Positions 1-7,179 are shown, counted from the first letter of the stretch. The stretch is 7,370 bases of DNA from Gammaproteobacteria bacterium (GCA_006227015.1 SBGI01000012.1:1-7370), one strand, 5' to 3'. Notes: generated by a model not told the origin, from the letters alone. Numbers and translations: made by a program.

Positions 1-605
1 CGGGAGATGCCCAATAGCATCAATAACAGAATGACCGCTACAACCAGGGAGATCAGTAGATTACTGCGCAGAATACTCTGCTCCATCAGGATGGCAGTAT
101 CCTTGCCAACCTGCAGATAGATATATCCCAGCAACTCCTCTCTTTCCGGCTGCGCGGAATCGAACTCGCTCCAGATGTTGTCCTGTGACTCTCCCGCCAG
201 CACCGGAGCGACAAAAACCCAACTGCTCTTGTCTTCATGACTCAACTTGACCTGTTCCGGCTTGCTGTCGAGTTGCTCTGCTTGTTCCTTGCTGCTGTAA
301 AGGACCACTCCCGTTTCTGTATAGACGGTGACAGATTTAACGCCAGGAAAATTCAGCGCGTTGTCCACAAGCACTTTGGCACTTTCCCGACTCTGGTAGA
401 GCAGTGCCAGTTCTCCCTGCTTGGCAAGGGAGTCTGCCACCTGGAGCCCCTGCTCAATTTGTCGATCGCGAAATATCTGGCTGGAAATGTTGCTCACTGC
501 CACGGAGGTGATCAGGGCCATTACCAAAATACCGATGACGAAGATCAGGGTCAGCTGATGCCTGAACTTCATTCCGCCAACGGATTTCTTTGCCAATCGT
601 TCCAT
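1..605 (-). CDS. Membrane sensor protein, N-terminal part (likely histidine kinase or cyclic-di-GMP enzyme), truncated by window edge
   Basis: The frame is open from an ATG at 605 to the window edge, giving 201 codons of a longer protein. The visible part has a short basic N-terminus, a first transmembrane helix at about residues 16-40 (LTLIFVIGILVMALITSVAV), a periplasmic region of about 140 residues and a second hydrophobic helix at about 182-200 (SNLLISLVVAVILLLMLLGI). The periplasmic part begins with a helix rich in Gln, Glu and Leu (QIEQGLQVADSLAKQGELAL) and continues with a PGVKSVTVYTETGVVLYSS stretch, which resembles CHASE8-like sensor domains. By family knowledge such proteins continue into HAMP and then a kinase or GGDEF output, but that part is not in the window, so the output is unknown. 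The start lies 9 bases after the stop of the binding-protein gene, so the two are probably co-transcribed. The ribosome site is weak (AGG 12 bases upstream). An internal ATG at codon 12 (position 572) is an alternative start. Confidence 0.85.
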   Translation of the reverse strand, partial: MERLAKKSVGGMKFRHQLTLIFVIGILVMALITSVAVSNISSQIFRDRQIEQGLQVADSLAKQGELALLYQSRESAKVLVDNALNFPGVKSVTVYTETGVVLYSSKEQAEQLDSKPEQVKLSHEDKSSWVFVAPVLAGESQDNIWSEFDSAQPEREELLGYIYLQVGKDTAILMEQSILRSNLLISLVVAVILLLMLLGIS

Positions 606-614
606 GACAGGGAG

Positions 615-1559
615 TTACCTGGCCGGCAGGATAAGATCTACCTGGCCCCTGAGGTCACTGGATAGAGATATGCCCAAGTGGTTTCCAGTACGTTCATTCA
701 CCGCCAGCAGCACATCGCGCAATGGCGACATTCCCGGATGGGCTTCTTTTTTCAATACCTGGTTGGCAATTTCACCCAGGCTCGCTCCCATCTTCCGGTT
801 GTCGGGATACACAGCGAACAAGGCCCCGTGTTTTACATGGAGGGGGTTGGAAGAAAATACCACCAGATTCTTGTTCCACGCGGCATCCAGCAACAGGGAA
901 AAGATCGCGCTGTTCACGTAGGAACCATCCTGAAGAATCCATACGGCATCCATGGCGTTGGCATGCTCTATGGTCCTAGCGTAAATCGAAGCAGCCTCTC
1001 TCAGGTCTGCCCCATGCTCCACGATCAACTCTATGCCGCGACTGGCCAGGTAGTCATTGGCCCCCCGCAACTGAATATCTTCACCCGTACTTTTCTGAAC
1101 CACATGAACGCGCTTCACCCCCGGCGCCAACAGCAGCAATCTTTGCAGGATCACTTCCGGATCGGGAATCATCATAATCCCCGGATACGGATATTCACCA
1201 TCGCTGACCGCCCCCAAGACAAGAGGCATACGATTATCTGCAGCGTTAACACTGCTGAGGCTGCGCTTGCCCAACGCCAGAACCACGTCCGGCCGCTTGG
1301 CTGAGAGCTCACTCTTCAAGTCATCTTTGTCACCCAGCTCAACAAAGCTGGTATGGCCATTAAACTTTTCCCTGGCTCCATTGGAAATGTCCTCAAATAC
1401 TTTTGAGAACGGCGCTTTTACCTCCGGATAAAGCACCATCAGTTCGGCGCTGACACTCTCACTGCTCAACCCCGAGAAGGAAACCACGACCAACAACAAC
1501 AGCAGGCGGGATACCACCTCTGCCACCGTTGGCCGGTAATCTGTAATTGTTTTTTTCAT
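615..1559 (-). CDS. Periplasmic ABC-type substrate-binding protein (ABC_sub_bind/TrpX-like family)
   Basis: This is a 314-residue secreted binding protein. The N-terminus has a Sec signal peptide: MKK, a hydrophobic core RLLLLLVVVSFSGL, and a likely cleavage after SVSA (about residue 38), so it should act in the periplasm. The mature protein has the two-lobed pattern of the ABC_sub_bind family. Lobe one contains RPDVVLALGKRSLSSV and MPLVLGAV; then come PDPEVILQRLLLLAPGVKRV, DAVWILQDGSYVN, NKNLVVFSSNPLHVKHGALF and AVYPDNRKMGASLGEIANQVL. The ATG at 1559 is preferred over an in-frame GTG at 1580 because AGGG (1567-1570) sits 7 bases before it and the signal peptide then starts normally with MKK. 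No permease or ATPase is present in the window. Binding proteins of this family next to TonB receptors and two-transmembrane sensors are probably sensing partners rather than import components, but that role is inferred. The ligand is unknown. Confidence 0.88.
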   Translation of the reverse strand: MKKTITDYRPTVAEVVSRLLLLLVVVSFSGLSSESVSAELMVLYPEVKAPFSKVFEDISNGAREKFNGHTSFVELGDKDDLKSELSAKRPDVVLALGKRSLSSVNAADNRMPLVLGAVSDGEYPYPGIMMIPDPEVILQRLLLLAPGVKRVHVVQKSTGEDIQLRGANDYLASRGIELIVEHGADLREAASIYARTIEHANAMDAVWILQDGSYVNSAIFSLLLDAAWNKNLVVFSSNPLHVKHGALFAVYPDNRKMGASLGEIANQVLKKEAHPGMSPLRDVLLAVNERTGNHLGISLSSDLRGQVDLILPAR

Positions 1560-1566
1560 CCTTGTG

Positions 1567-1570
1567 CCCT
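1567..1570 (-). promoter_or_regulatory. Ribosome binding site that decides the binding-protein start
   Basis: On the minus strand AGGG lies 7 bases before the ATG at 1559. The upstream in-frame GTG at 1580 lies before this site, so it cannot use it, which favours the 314-residue product. Confidence 0.65.
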
Positions 1571-1598
1571 GCTGAACCACTTGAATCTGCAGCTATCC

Positions 1599-3740
1599 CT
1601 AGAATTTATAACGAACTTCACCCAGCACGGTCTGGCCGGCCAAGGGCAAGTCATCATAAATCAGTGGTCCCAGGTCAGAATTTTGGCTGGGCTCCCTGGC
1701 ATCCTCATCAAACAGATTTTTGACAATCAGGGCGACGTCTACTCCATCCCATACAGACTTGCGACGCAATGTCAGATCAACGATGGCGTAGTTGTCGATA
1801 TCGGAGCGGGGGTCCCCGCCAACACGATTGCGGTCCATTACCCAGTTGGTTTGGACATTCATATGCCAGTTGGGCAAAAACTCCCAGTCAGCCTGAACGT
1901 AGACCTGCTTCTCTGGTGCATTCCCGGCATCTTTATTAAGGTTTTTGTCTTCAGACTTCTGCCATGCCAGATTGCCGATCAACTCAAGATTGCGTGCAGC
2001 CTGCCAGCGCGCCTCGAATTCCAGGCCGTGTCCAGTTTGCTCCCCTGCATTTCGGGCGGTACTTGTACTGCCACCGGCATCGGGGACAAACTGAATAATG
2101 TCCTCCCACTCATAATAGAAGGCATTCAAGTTAAGGGTCAGGTTGTATCCGGCTCGATAATCAAATGCAATCTCGTAGCTTTTGAGTTCTTCGGGGTCAA
2201 GACCAGGATTTCCCTGAAAAAGAGGGTTAAACAGGGCACGCGTTTGCGCAAAAGAAGGGGCCCTGAATGCTTCACCATAGAGGAATTTTGTAGTGAGGTT
2301 TCTGGTCGTCGACCAAACTAAAGCCAAACGGGGATTCACCGTATCACCGAAATCTGAATAGTGATCGTAACGTAGTCCTGCAGTCAGCTCCCAATCATTT
2401 GCTAGCTGCCAAACATCCTGAAGAAAGAAGTAACTATTTTCACGCTCGTCCTCTGTCAAGAAGGCAAGAGGTGTATCACTGACATCTACTACCGGGTCAC
2501 CGGGCAGAATGGGGAGCATGGTATAAGGATTAATCCCGTAATTTTTAGACTCTTTTACCTTGTAGAGATCCCCATAATAATATCCAGCTCCAACACCAAT
2601 CTCGTGTTTATCCAGCCCCTTATAGAAACTCGAAAAATTAAATCTAGAGTGTCGCTCATAGACCTCTGGCGTACCTATTACACCATCAGGGAATCCACCA
2701 AAGAAAATAGGCATACCCCCAATCAAAAAAGGTCCAGTAGATCCAGCAGGATAGAGTATTAAATCACCTTCTACTTCTTGGGATGTCTGCAAGTAACTTA
2801 CTTGAACCTTAACAGATAAATCATCTGCAACATTATTGTCTTCAAACGTCAAATCACTGCTTATTCTCTGACTTGAAAACCTATTGTCAGCCGACAATGC
2901 CTGCGCAGCACCCACTCCATCACCGGCATTATTCCGGGACTGCAGTCCCGCTCTGAACGTTATGTGTTTATATGCCAACTCGATGCGGCCATCATAATTT
3001 TCACGCTGCATATTGACTGAACCGGGAGCTAACGAAGCATTTGTTCCGGTAATGCCATCCAAGATCGACTGGACATCTGAGTCAACCACCTCATCAAACC
3101 CGTTCGTCTTTACTCCTTCCAATATGCCGTAATACCTTATGTTTCCTAGCGAACCACCCTTGCTGAGCCAAAAGTCTTTTGTATCATATGTTCCATACCT
3201 TGCACCTAGCTCTGAGCTCTCCTCTCCACTAGCTGACTTCGTCACCACGTTGATAACACCAGCAAAGGCATCAGCACCATACAATGCAGAACCAGGACCA
3301 CGGATAACTTCTATTCGCTCAACAGCATTAACTGGCATTCCACCCCATACAACGTTTCTGTCACCATTAAGCAAATTAGTAATCGGAATCCCATTTACCA
3401 ACATCAACACTTGGGGATTAAATGCTGCATAAATTCCCCTAAATGTATAGATAGGGTTATATCCCGTGCTATCTCTCGCAACATGAAGACCAGGTATAGT
3501 CTCCAATGCCTCATCTATATCTCTAGCACCGATTTTTTCGATATCGCTTCTTGTAATAACCGATGCAACTGCGGGTGCTTTTGCAATAGGCTGAGTGATA
3601 CCAGTAGCAATGCTGATGAACTCTTCGCCACCATACAGCGACATAAGATCCATATCGGATTCTGATCCTGAGGAAGAGAACTCGTCACAGAAACCACTGA
3701 CTGCAACAAGATATACTAACGCGCATAAACACTTTTTCAT
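1599..3740 (-). CDS. TonB-dependent outer-membrane receptor
   Basis: This 713-residue protein imports a scarce ligand across the outer membrane using TonB energy. It has a short signal peptide (MKKCLCALVYLVAVSGF), an acidic linker (residues 19-40, including DLMSLYGGEEF), then a plug domain at about 50-170. Plug landmarks are VASVITRSDIEKIGARDIDE, ALETIPGLHV, TFRGI, VLMLVNGIPI, VERIEVIRGPGSALYGADAFAG and VINVVTKSA. The beta-barrel follows, with ELTAGLRYDHYSDFG, GEAFRAPSFAQ (489-498), NPGLDPE, VKNLFDEDAREPS and a C-terminal Phe (YKF) as required for outer-membrane assembly. Residues 325-360 form a Gly/Phe/Pro-rich stretch that is probably an extracellular loop. The start overlaps the preceding stop (TAATG) and has a strong GGGGTGA site. 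The ligand cannot be assigned; the plug resembles the vitamin B12/colicin I receptor class, but that gives no specificity. Sampled base composition of the first two thirds of the gene is 35-48% GC against 52-60% in the last third. Confidence 0.96.
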   Translation of the reverse strand: MKKCLCALVYLVAVSGFCDEFSSSGSESDMDLMSLYGGEEFISIATGITQPIAKAPAVASVITRSDIEKIGARDIDEALETIPGLHVARDSTGYNPIYTFRGIYAAFNPQVLMLVNGIPITNLLNGDRNVVWGGMPVNAVERIEVIRGPGSALYGADAFAGVINVVTKSASGEESSELGARYGTYDTKDFWLSKGGSLGNIRYYGILEGVKTNGFDEVVDSDVQSILDGITGTNASLAPGSVNMQRENYDGRIELAYKHITFRAGLQSRNNAGDGVGAAQALSADNRFSSQRISSDLTFEDNNVADDLSVKVQVSYLQTSQEVEGDLILYPAGSTGPFLIGGMPIFFGGFPDGVIGTPEVYERHSRFNFSSFYKGLDKHEIGVGAGYYYGDLYKVKESKNYGINPYTMLPILPGDPVVDVSDTPLAFLTEDERENSYFFLQDVWQLANDWELTAGLRYDHYSDFGDTVNPRLALVWSTTRNLTTKFLYGEAFRAPSFAQTRALFNPLFQGNPGLDPEELKSYEIAFDYRAGYNLTLNLNAFYYEWEDIIQFVPDAGGSTSTARNAGEQTGHGLEFEARWQAARNLELIGNLAWQKSEDKNLNKDAGNAPEKQVYVQADWEFLPNWHMNVQTNWVMDRNRVGGDPRSDIDNYAIVDLTLRRKSVWDGVDVALIVKNLFDEDAREPSQNSDLGPLIYDDLPLAGQTVLGEVRYKF

Positions 3741-4549
3741 TATTCGTCACCCCAAACACGTCTTTCTTGATCGCCGTCGAAATTAATACGAGATACTCTT
3801 AAAGGAAAGAAAGCTCCCTCCGGTTTCTCTAACGCATCAAGAAAACAAGGAAAAACACCTGCAGTAAACGTCAGGGTCGCCAAGTGATAATGCTCATCTG
3901 GCTTTATACCCTCGTCTGCGAGCAAACCTGCAACAACACCAGATGCATTAATCCGATATTTAAACCTCGAATTTGCCAGGAACTCATCTACCCTGAATGC
4001 CAACTCAGTAAAGCGGCCTCTTCCTGCATCCATTGAATGAGCAAAATCCAACAGAGGCCCAACTCTCTCATCTCGGTCAACCAGCGGTCGACCATATCCA
4101 TAAATTCCGCGGTACTTTTTCATCTCAGATGAAATGAGGGTGTCAAAATCTTCCCCTTCACTCAGCTGTCGATCAATGCGGTACAAGAAGTCCATTCCGC
4201 CCTTAATGGGCCTAAGACCATAAATTGTTGCTTCTGATACAGCCAACGCACCTGCAGACCCAAGGACACCAGTTGATCGGGCCGTGGCTGAAAGTGCTGC
4301 AATACGGTTATTCCAGAGCCTAGGGTCGGGAAAGCTGGTACAAATTACCCACATCCCCTCAATTAGCCTTGCTATCCTGGGAGAATATCGTCCAGTAACC
4401 CCAAAAAGCAGGTACTCCAGCCACCGATATTCCTTCAGCTCTGTTAATAAGTTTTTGCCCCGGAGGATTACCTTTTCGCCGGGGATCCAACCACCAATAG
4501 AGGTTTCCCAATTATCCTCAAAGGGCTCCAGTTTATAGGGAGTCTTCAT
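3740..4549 (-). CDS. Citrate synthase/citryl-CoA lyase-like protein, second paralogue, catalytic residues apparently lost
   Basis: This 269-residue cytoplasmic protein has no signal peptide. It follows the minimal (about 270 residue) citryl-CoA lyase-like layout rather than a full 370-430 residue citrate synthase. Visible family landmarks: WIPGEKVILRGKNLLTELKE (21-40), LEYLLFGVTGRYSPRIARLIEG (44-65), FPDPRLWNNRIAALSATARS (73-92), GYGRPLVDRDERVGPLLDFA (151-170), matching the family pattern GFGHPL...DPR, and NASGVVAGLLADEGI (201-215), matching NVDG..AALL.DLG. By this reading the second His is Arg154 and the Asp is Ser203. The first His position (HGG) aligns to Lys116 or Ile109, depending on the alignment, and is not His in either. 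The DPR arginine (Arg162) remains. The PDPR and R.AA motifs are shared with the upstream paralogue. The ATG follows the paralogue's stop by one base, with GAGGG as ribosome site. Sampled lines are near 45-47% GC, below the upstream gene. Function is not established; a subunit of a mixed complex is the best inference. Confidence 0.75.
   Translation of the reverse strand: MKTPYKLEPFEDNWETSIGGWIPGEKVILRGKNLLTELKEYRWLEYLLFGVTGRYSPRIARLIEGMWVICTSFPDPRLWNNRIAALSATARSTGVLGSAGALAVSEATIYGLRPIKGGMDFLYRIDRQLSEGEDFDTLISSEMKKYRGIYGYGRPLVDRDERVGPLLDFAHSMDAGRGRFTELAFRVDEFLANSRFKYRINASGVVAGLLADEGIKPDEHYHLATLTFTAGVFPCFLDALEKPEGAFFPLRVSRINFDGDQERRVWGDE
3747..3753 (-). promoter_or_regulatory. Strong ribosome binding site for the TonB receptor, inside the preceding gene
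   Basis: GGGGTGA on the minus strand lies 6 bases before the receptor ATG at 3740 and within the last codons of the upstream citrate synthase-like gene. Together with the TAATG stop/start overlap it suggests coupled translation of an enzyme-like protein and an outer-membrane receptor. Confidence 0.6.
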
Positions 4550-4550
4550 C

Positions 4551-5369
4551 TCAACCCTCGGAACTTTTTATGCTTGGCGAGTCGACGATCTTCAAACCAT
4601 CCCCAAAAAACGGATACTTCCGCCAGCCAAGCTTTTCCTGCTCCAGGGAGTGGACAGCTGCCCCAGGAAGCCGCAACAGTAGATAGAGCATTTCAGATTG
4701 CTCGGGAGAAAGCCCTAGGCAGTACATCGCTGCCGCCGCCACCCCCGACATCGCCAGAGGAAGTCCCGCTTCAGCTTCAAGGGATGGGCGGTTTTGCTGT
4801 AACCAGGTGAGGCTTTCCACCCCACCAACTTCTGCCAGGTACTCAAGCGTCTGCCTAACCGGCGTAGGGCAGGAAACACCATTGGGATCAAACCCCGGTG
4901 GGTGCTCCATGGGCACCCATACATCGGTTCGCTCCTCGACTGGCGGTTCCTTGATCATCGTGCACCAGGCAGCCAGATCGGTACCACAGGCCTGCCAGTA
5001 CTGGGTTGCGGTGTAGACCTCACGACCACCGCCCAGATTGCCTGCTCCCACGGAAAGAGCACCGATCAAAGCTGAAGCATGGGTAGAGCCCCCTACACCA
5101 GCACACATGGCTGCTCTTACACTGTGATCACGGGGGCCGGGGTTGGCGAGAGCAATGGCCAAACCTTCAAGCAACCTGGCTTGAGAAGGTGTTGGGCGTT
5201 CCAGTTTGAATAAAACGTAGAGGTACTCGACGTAGCTGGCTTTCCCGAGCAGATCGCCATAAACATCGTAGCCAGCGCAGTAACAGGCTGCTGCTGCGAA
5301 GGGGTTATCGTCTTCCGCGACTTCGTTCCATATCCCTGTGGTAATTTTTTCCAGTTTCTTTTCGGTCAT
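4551..5369 (-). CDS. Citrate synthase/citryl-CoA lyase-like protein, first paralogue, catalytic residues apparently lost
   Basis: This 272-residue cytoplasmic protein has the small citryl-CoA lyase-like fold pattern. Landmarks: GYDVYGDLLGKASYVEYLYV (33-52), RPTPSQARLLEGLAIALANPG (58-78), ALIGALSVGAGNLGGGREVY (100-119), HPPGFDPNGV (156-165) and LAMSGVAAAAMYCLGLSPEQ (205-224), then RLPGAAVHSLEQ (233-244), matching the family ending with conserved AH. Family members use His in GxxHGG, His in PGFGHPL and Asp in NVDG. Here these positions read Leu112, Pro162 and Ser208, so classical citrate synthase or citryl-CoA lyase chemistry seems unlikely. The preserved C-terminal RxPGxxxH argues against simple decay. 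The start overlaps the TPP-enzyme stop by four bases (ATGA) with only a weak ribosome site, so translation is probably coupled. Sampled lines are mostly 58-63% GC, like the TPP gene. It could be a non-catalytic partner of the second paralogue, an enzyme with changed chemistry, or a CoA-binding scaffold. Confidence 0.8.
   Translation of the reverse strand: MTEKKLEKITTGIWNEVAEDDNPFAAAACYCAGYDVYGDLLGKASYVEYLYVLFKLERPTPSQARLLEGLAIALANPGPRDHSVRAAMCAGVGGSTHASALIGALSVGAGNLGGGREVYTATQYWQACGTDLAAWCTMIKEPPVEERTDVWVPMEHPPGFDPNGVSCPTPVRQTLEYLAEVGGVESLTWLQQNRPSLEAEAGLPLAMSGVAAAAMYCLGLSPEQSEMLYLLLRLPGAAVHSLEQEKLGWRKYPFFGDGLKIVDSPSIKSSEG
4555..4558 (-). promoter_or_regulatory. Ribosome binding site of the second citrate synthase-like gene
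   Basis: The minus strand reads GAGGGTTGAGATG. AGGG lies 5 bases before the ATG at 4549 and overlaps the last codons of the first paralogue, whose TGA ends one base before the ATG. Confidence 0.6.
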
Positions 5370-7174
5370 ACCATCTGCTTCAAAGCTTTTGCCCGCATCC
5401 CCATGGGTGGGACTTCATCGGGGTCGATTCTGACATCCAAAAGGGTAGGCCCTTCCCTGCGACAGATTTCACCGACATCCAGTGCAAGGAGGTCTTCGGG
5501 CGACTCAATGATATGGCTTGCCGCCCCCATGGACTGGGCGAAAGCGGCAAAGTCGATGACCGGCAATTCAAATCCGATGGGCTCCGCTCCGGTCAACTTT
5601 TGTCCGTGCCGCACCATACCGTAACAACTGTCGTTGAGTATCACGAACACGACCGGCAGCTTTTCCTGTATGGCCACAGTGATTTCCTGGCCACTCATCA
5701 ACATACTGCCGTCACCAGTGATACAAACCACCGGGCTACCCTTTTCAGCCAGTGCCGTACCGACGGCGCTGCCGATTGCCCAGCCCATGGATGCAAATTC
5801 CAGCGATGCCCGAAACAGGCCTCCCCGCCCGTTGCGTTTGCCGGCAATACGTCTGTCATAGGGATGCAGATAGTGAGTCGCCCAGGTGAAACTGCCTCCG
5901 GAGTCAGCCAGATATCGCGTATTGGGTGGAAAAATTCGCGGCAACTCACGCATCAGTCGCTGCGGTTTGATCGGAGTGGCGTCCGAGCAATAACCGTCGA
6001 GATCCTCCATATGAAAATGGAGTGTTTTCTCGATACCAGAAAAATCCTCCAGTGGATTGTTGCGACTTCCGACAGCCCTGATATTTTGACGGGGTTCAGA
6101 TTCAAAACGATCCACAAGCCGGTCAAAGATGCTCGACAATCTCCCACGCACATGCAGTTTTGCCATTGGCGTGAGGGTAAAATTTTCCTCGACCGATTCC
6201 ACATGAATCATGCGCGTCGTCAACAATGACTCTGTGTCCCAGCCATCGCTGGCCCATTCACCCAGGGTAGCCCCGATGGCAACCACCAGGTCAACACTCG
6301 GGTCACAGAGGACATCCCTCGCACTCTGGTGGCCTGCAAAGCCTATTACACCGCGAAACAGTGGGTGATAGGGGCTAACCAGACCCTTGCCGTGCGGAGT
6401 AACAAGAATGCGGGCATTCATGTCCACGGCCAGAGTTAGGATGCTGCCTATCGCTTCCCCGGCTTCATCTCCAATGAGAAAAACCGGGTTCTTTGCGCTG
6501 ACCAATTCCTCATAAAACTGCTCCACCGCCACGTCATCCACCAGCGATGGTTTATTCAACAGGTTAACCAGATCGTAGTTAGGCTTCTGAGAAGTCGCGC
6601 GGTCACGCATGATATCCAGAGGAACACTGAGATGTACCGGCCCACCCGGGGACTGGAACGCCGTCATGATGGCGGAAACCAATTTCGCCTCAAACTGCCC
6701 TGCGTGTGACACAAGAGTGTTGTAGCGGGTGCAATATTCAAATAACCCCACCGTGTTAGTGCCGGTGCAGGAAGACTCCTGAAAGGCACCCCGGCCAAAC
6801 GTGGAAAGCGCCGTCTGCGCCGTGATCACAAGCATCGGAATGTTGTTCTCGTACGCCGACGCAACTCCGGTAATCAGGTTCGTGGCACCGGGACCAGTTG
6901 TTGCGCAACAAACACCCAGTTTGCCAGTGTTGCGGGCATAACCGTCAGCCATGAAGGCGGCACCGGTTTCATGGCGGGCAATAATAGCTCTGGGCCCTCC
7001 CCGGCGCTCACTGCGGGCAAGTGCGCTGTAGAAAGGTTCAATGGCTCCACCGGGCACCCCAAAGACATACTCAACGCCCAGCTGCTCGAGATAGGAGATC
7101 AGCAGATCACCAAATTCTGCCTCTTCGGTTTGGGGCAACGTCTTGTCCTGCTTGCCAACTCTCAGAGCATCCAT
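5366..7174 (-). CDS. Thiamine-pyrophosphate enzyme of the acetolactate synthase large-subunit superfamily
   Basis: This 602-residue cytoplasmic protein has the three-domain TPP enzyme architecture. The N-terminal Pyr domain contains LGVEYVFGVPGGAIEPFY (32-49), RHETGAAFMADGYAR (67-81) with the cofactor-activating Glu69, and TTGPGATNLITGV (92-104). The central domain includes NPVFLIGDEAG and DLVVAIGATLGEWASDGWD. The C-terminal PP domain has GWAIGSAVGTALA and the metal/TPP motif GDGS...LND (487-515). FQE at 131-133 and the NDSCYGMVRHGQ stretch are closer to IlvB than to catabolic AlsS. However, two residues typical of biosynthetic acetohydroxyacid synthase are changed: the Lys of TKH is Arg150, and the Trp in MVRQWQ is replaced (MVRHGQ). 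No small regulatory subunit follows. Whether it binds FAD cannot be judged. It probably decarboxylates or carboligates a 2-keto acid, but the substrate is unknown. It is the promoter-proximal gene of the operon and overlaps the next gene by ATGA. Confidence 0.92.
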   Translation of the reverse strand: MDALRVGKQDKTLPQTEEAEFGDLLISYLEQLGVEYVFGVPGGAIEPFYSALARSERRGGPRAIIARHETGAAFMADGYARNTGKLGVCCATTGPGATNLITGVASAYENNIPMLVITAQTALSTFGRGAFQESSCTGTNTVGLFEYCTRYNTLVSHAGQFEAKLVSAIMTAFQSPGGPVHLSVPLDIMRDRATSQKPNYDLVNLLNKPSLVDDVAVEQFYEELVSAKNPVFLIGDEAGEAIGSILTLAVDMNARILVTPHGKGLVSPYHPLFRGVIGFAGHQSARDVLCDPSVDLVVAIGATLGEWASDGWDTESLLTTRMIHVESVEENFTLTPMAKLHVRGRLSSIFDRLVDRFESEPRQNIRAVGSRNNPLEDFSGIEKTLHFHMEDLDGYCSDATPIKPQRLMRELPRIFPPNTRYLADSGGSFTWATHYLHPYDRRIAGKRNGRGGLFRASLEFASMGWAIGSAVGTALAEKGSPVVCITGDGSMLMSGQEITVAIQEKLPVVFVILNDSCYGMVRHGQKLTGAEPIGFELPVIDFAAFAQSMGAASHIIESPEDLLALDVGEICRREGPTLLDVRIDPDEVPPMGMRAKALKQMV

Positions 7175-7179
7175 AATTG

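Noticed and set aside
237..665. Plus-strand open frame (142 codons) opposite the sensor gene
   Set aside because: The minus strand encodes a coherent two-transmembrane sensor across the same bases, continuing to the window edge.
678..1304. Plus-strand open frame (208 codons) opposite the binding-protein gene
   Set aside because: The minus-strand product has a signal peptide and family motifs, so this is a shadow frame.
1560..1580. GTG start at 1580 adding seven residues to the binding protein
   Set aside because: The AGGG site at 1567-1570 serves the ATG at 1559, and the extension would place seven residues before a normal MKK signal peptide.
1560..1598. Terminator in the 39-base gap after the receptor gene
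   Set aside because: No GC-rich stem followed by a T run is present on the minus strand.
1581..2321. Long plus-strand open frame (246 codons) opposite the 3' third of the receptor gene
   Set aside because: It is antisense to a clear beta-barrel coding region with the correct C-terminal Phe, and its translation shows no recognisable domain.
3687..3740. Lipoprotein signal in the receptor N-terminus because of Cys18
   Set aside because: The residues before it (SGF) do not fit a lipobox, and TonB receptors are integral outer-membrane barrels.
5513..6229. Long plus-strand open frame (238 codons) opposite the TPP enzyme gene
   Set aside because: It mirrors a GC-rich gene with intact cofactor motifs; the translation has no recognisable family pattern.
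3740..7174. Siderophore biosynthesis operon
   Set aside because: There is no NRPS, NIS synthetase or hydroxylase gene, and the citrate synthase-like proteins seem to lack citrate-forming residues. A TonB receptor alone does not prove iron uptake.
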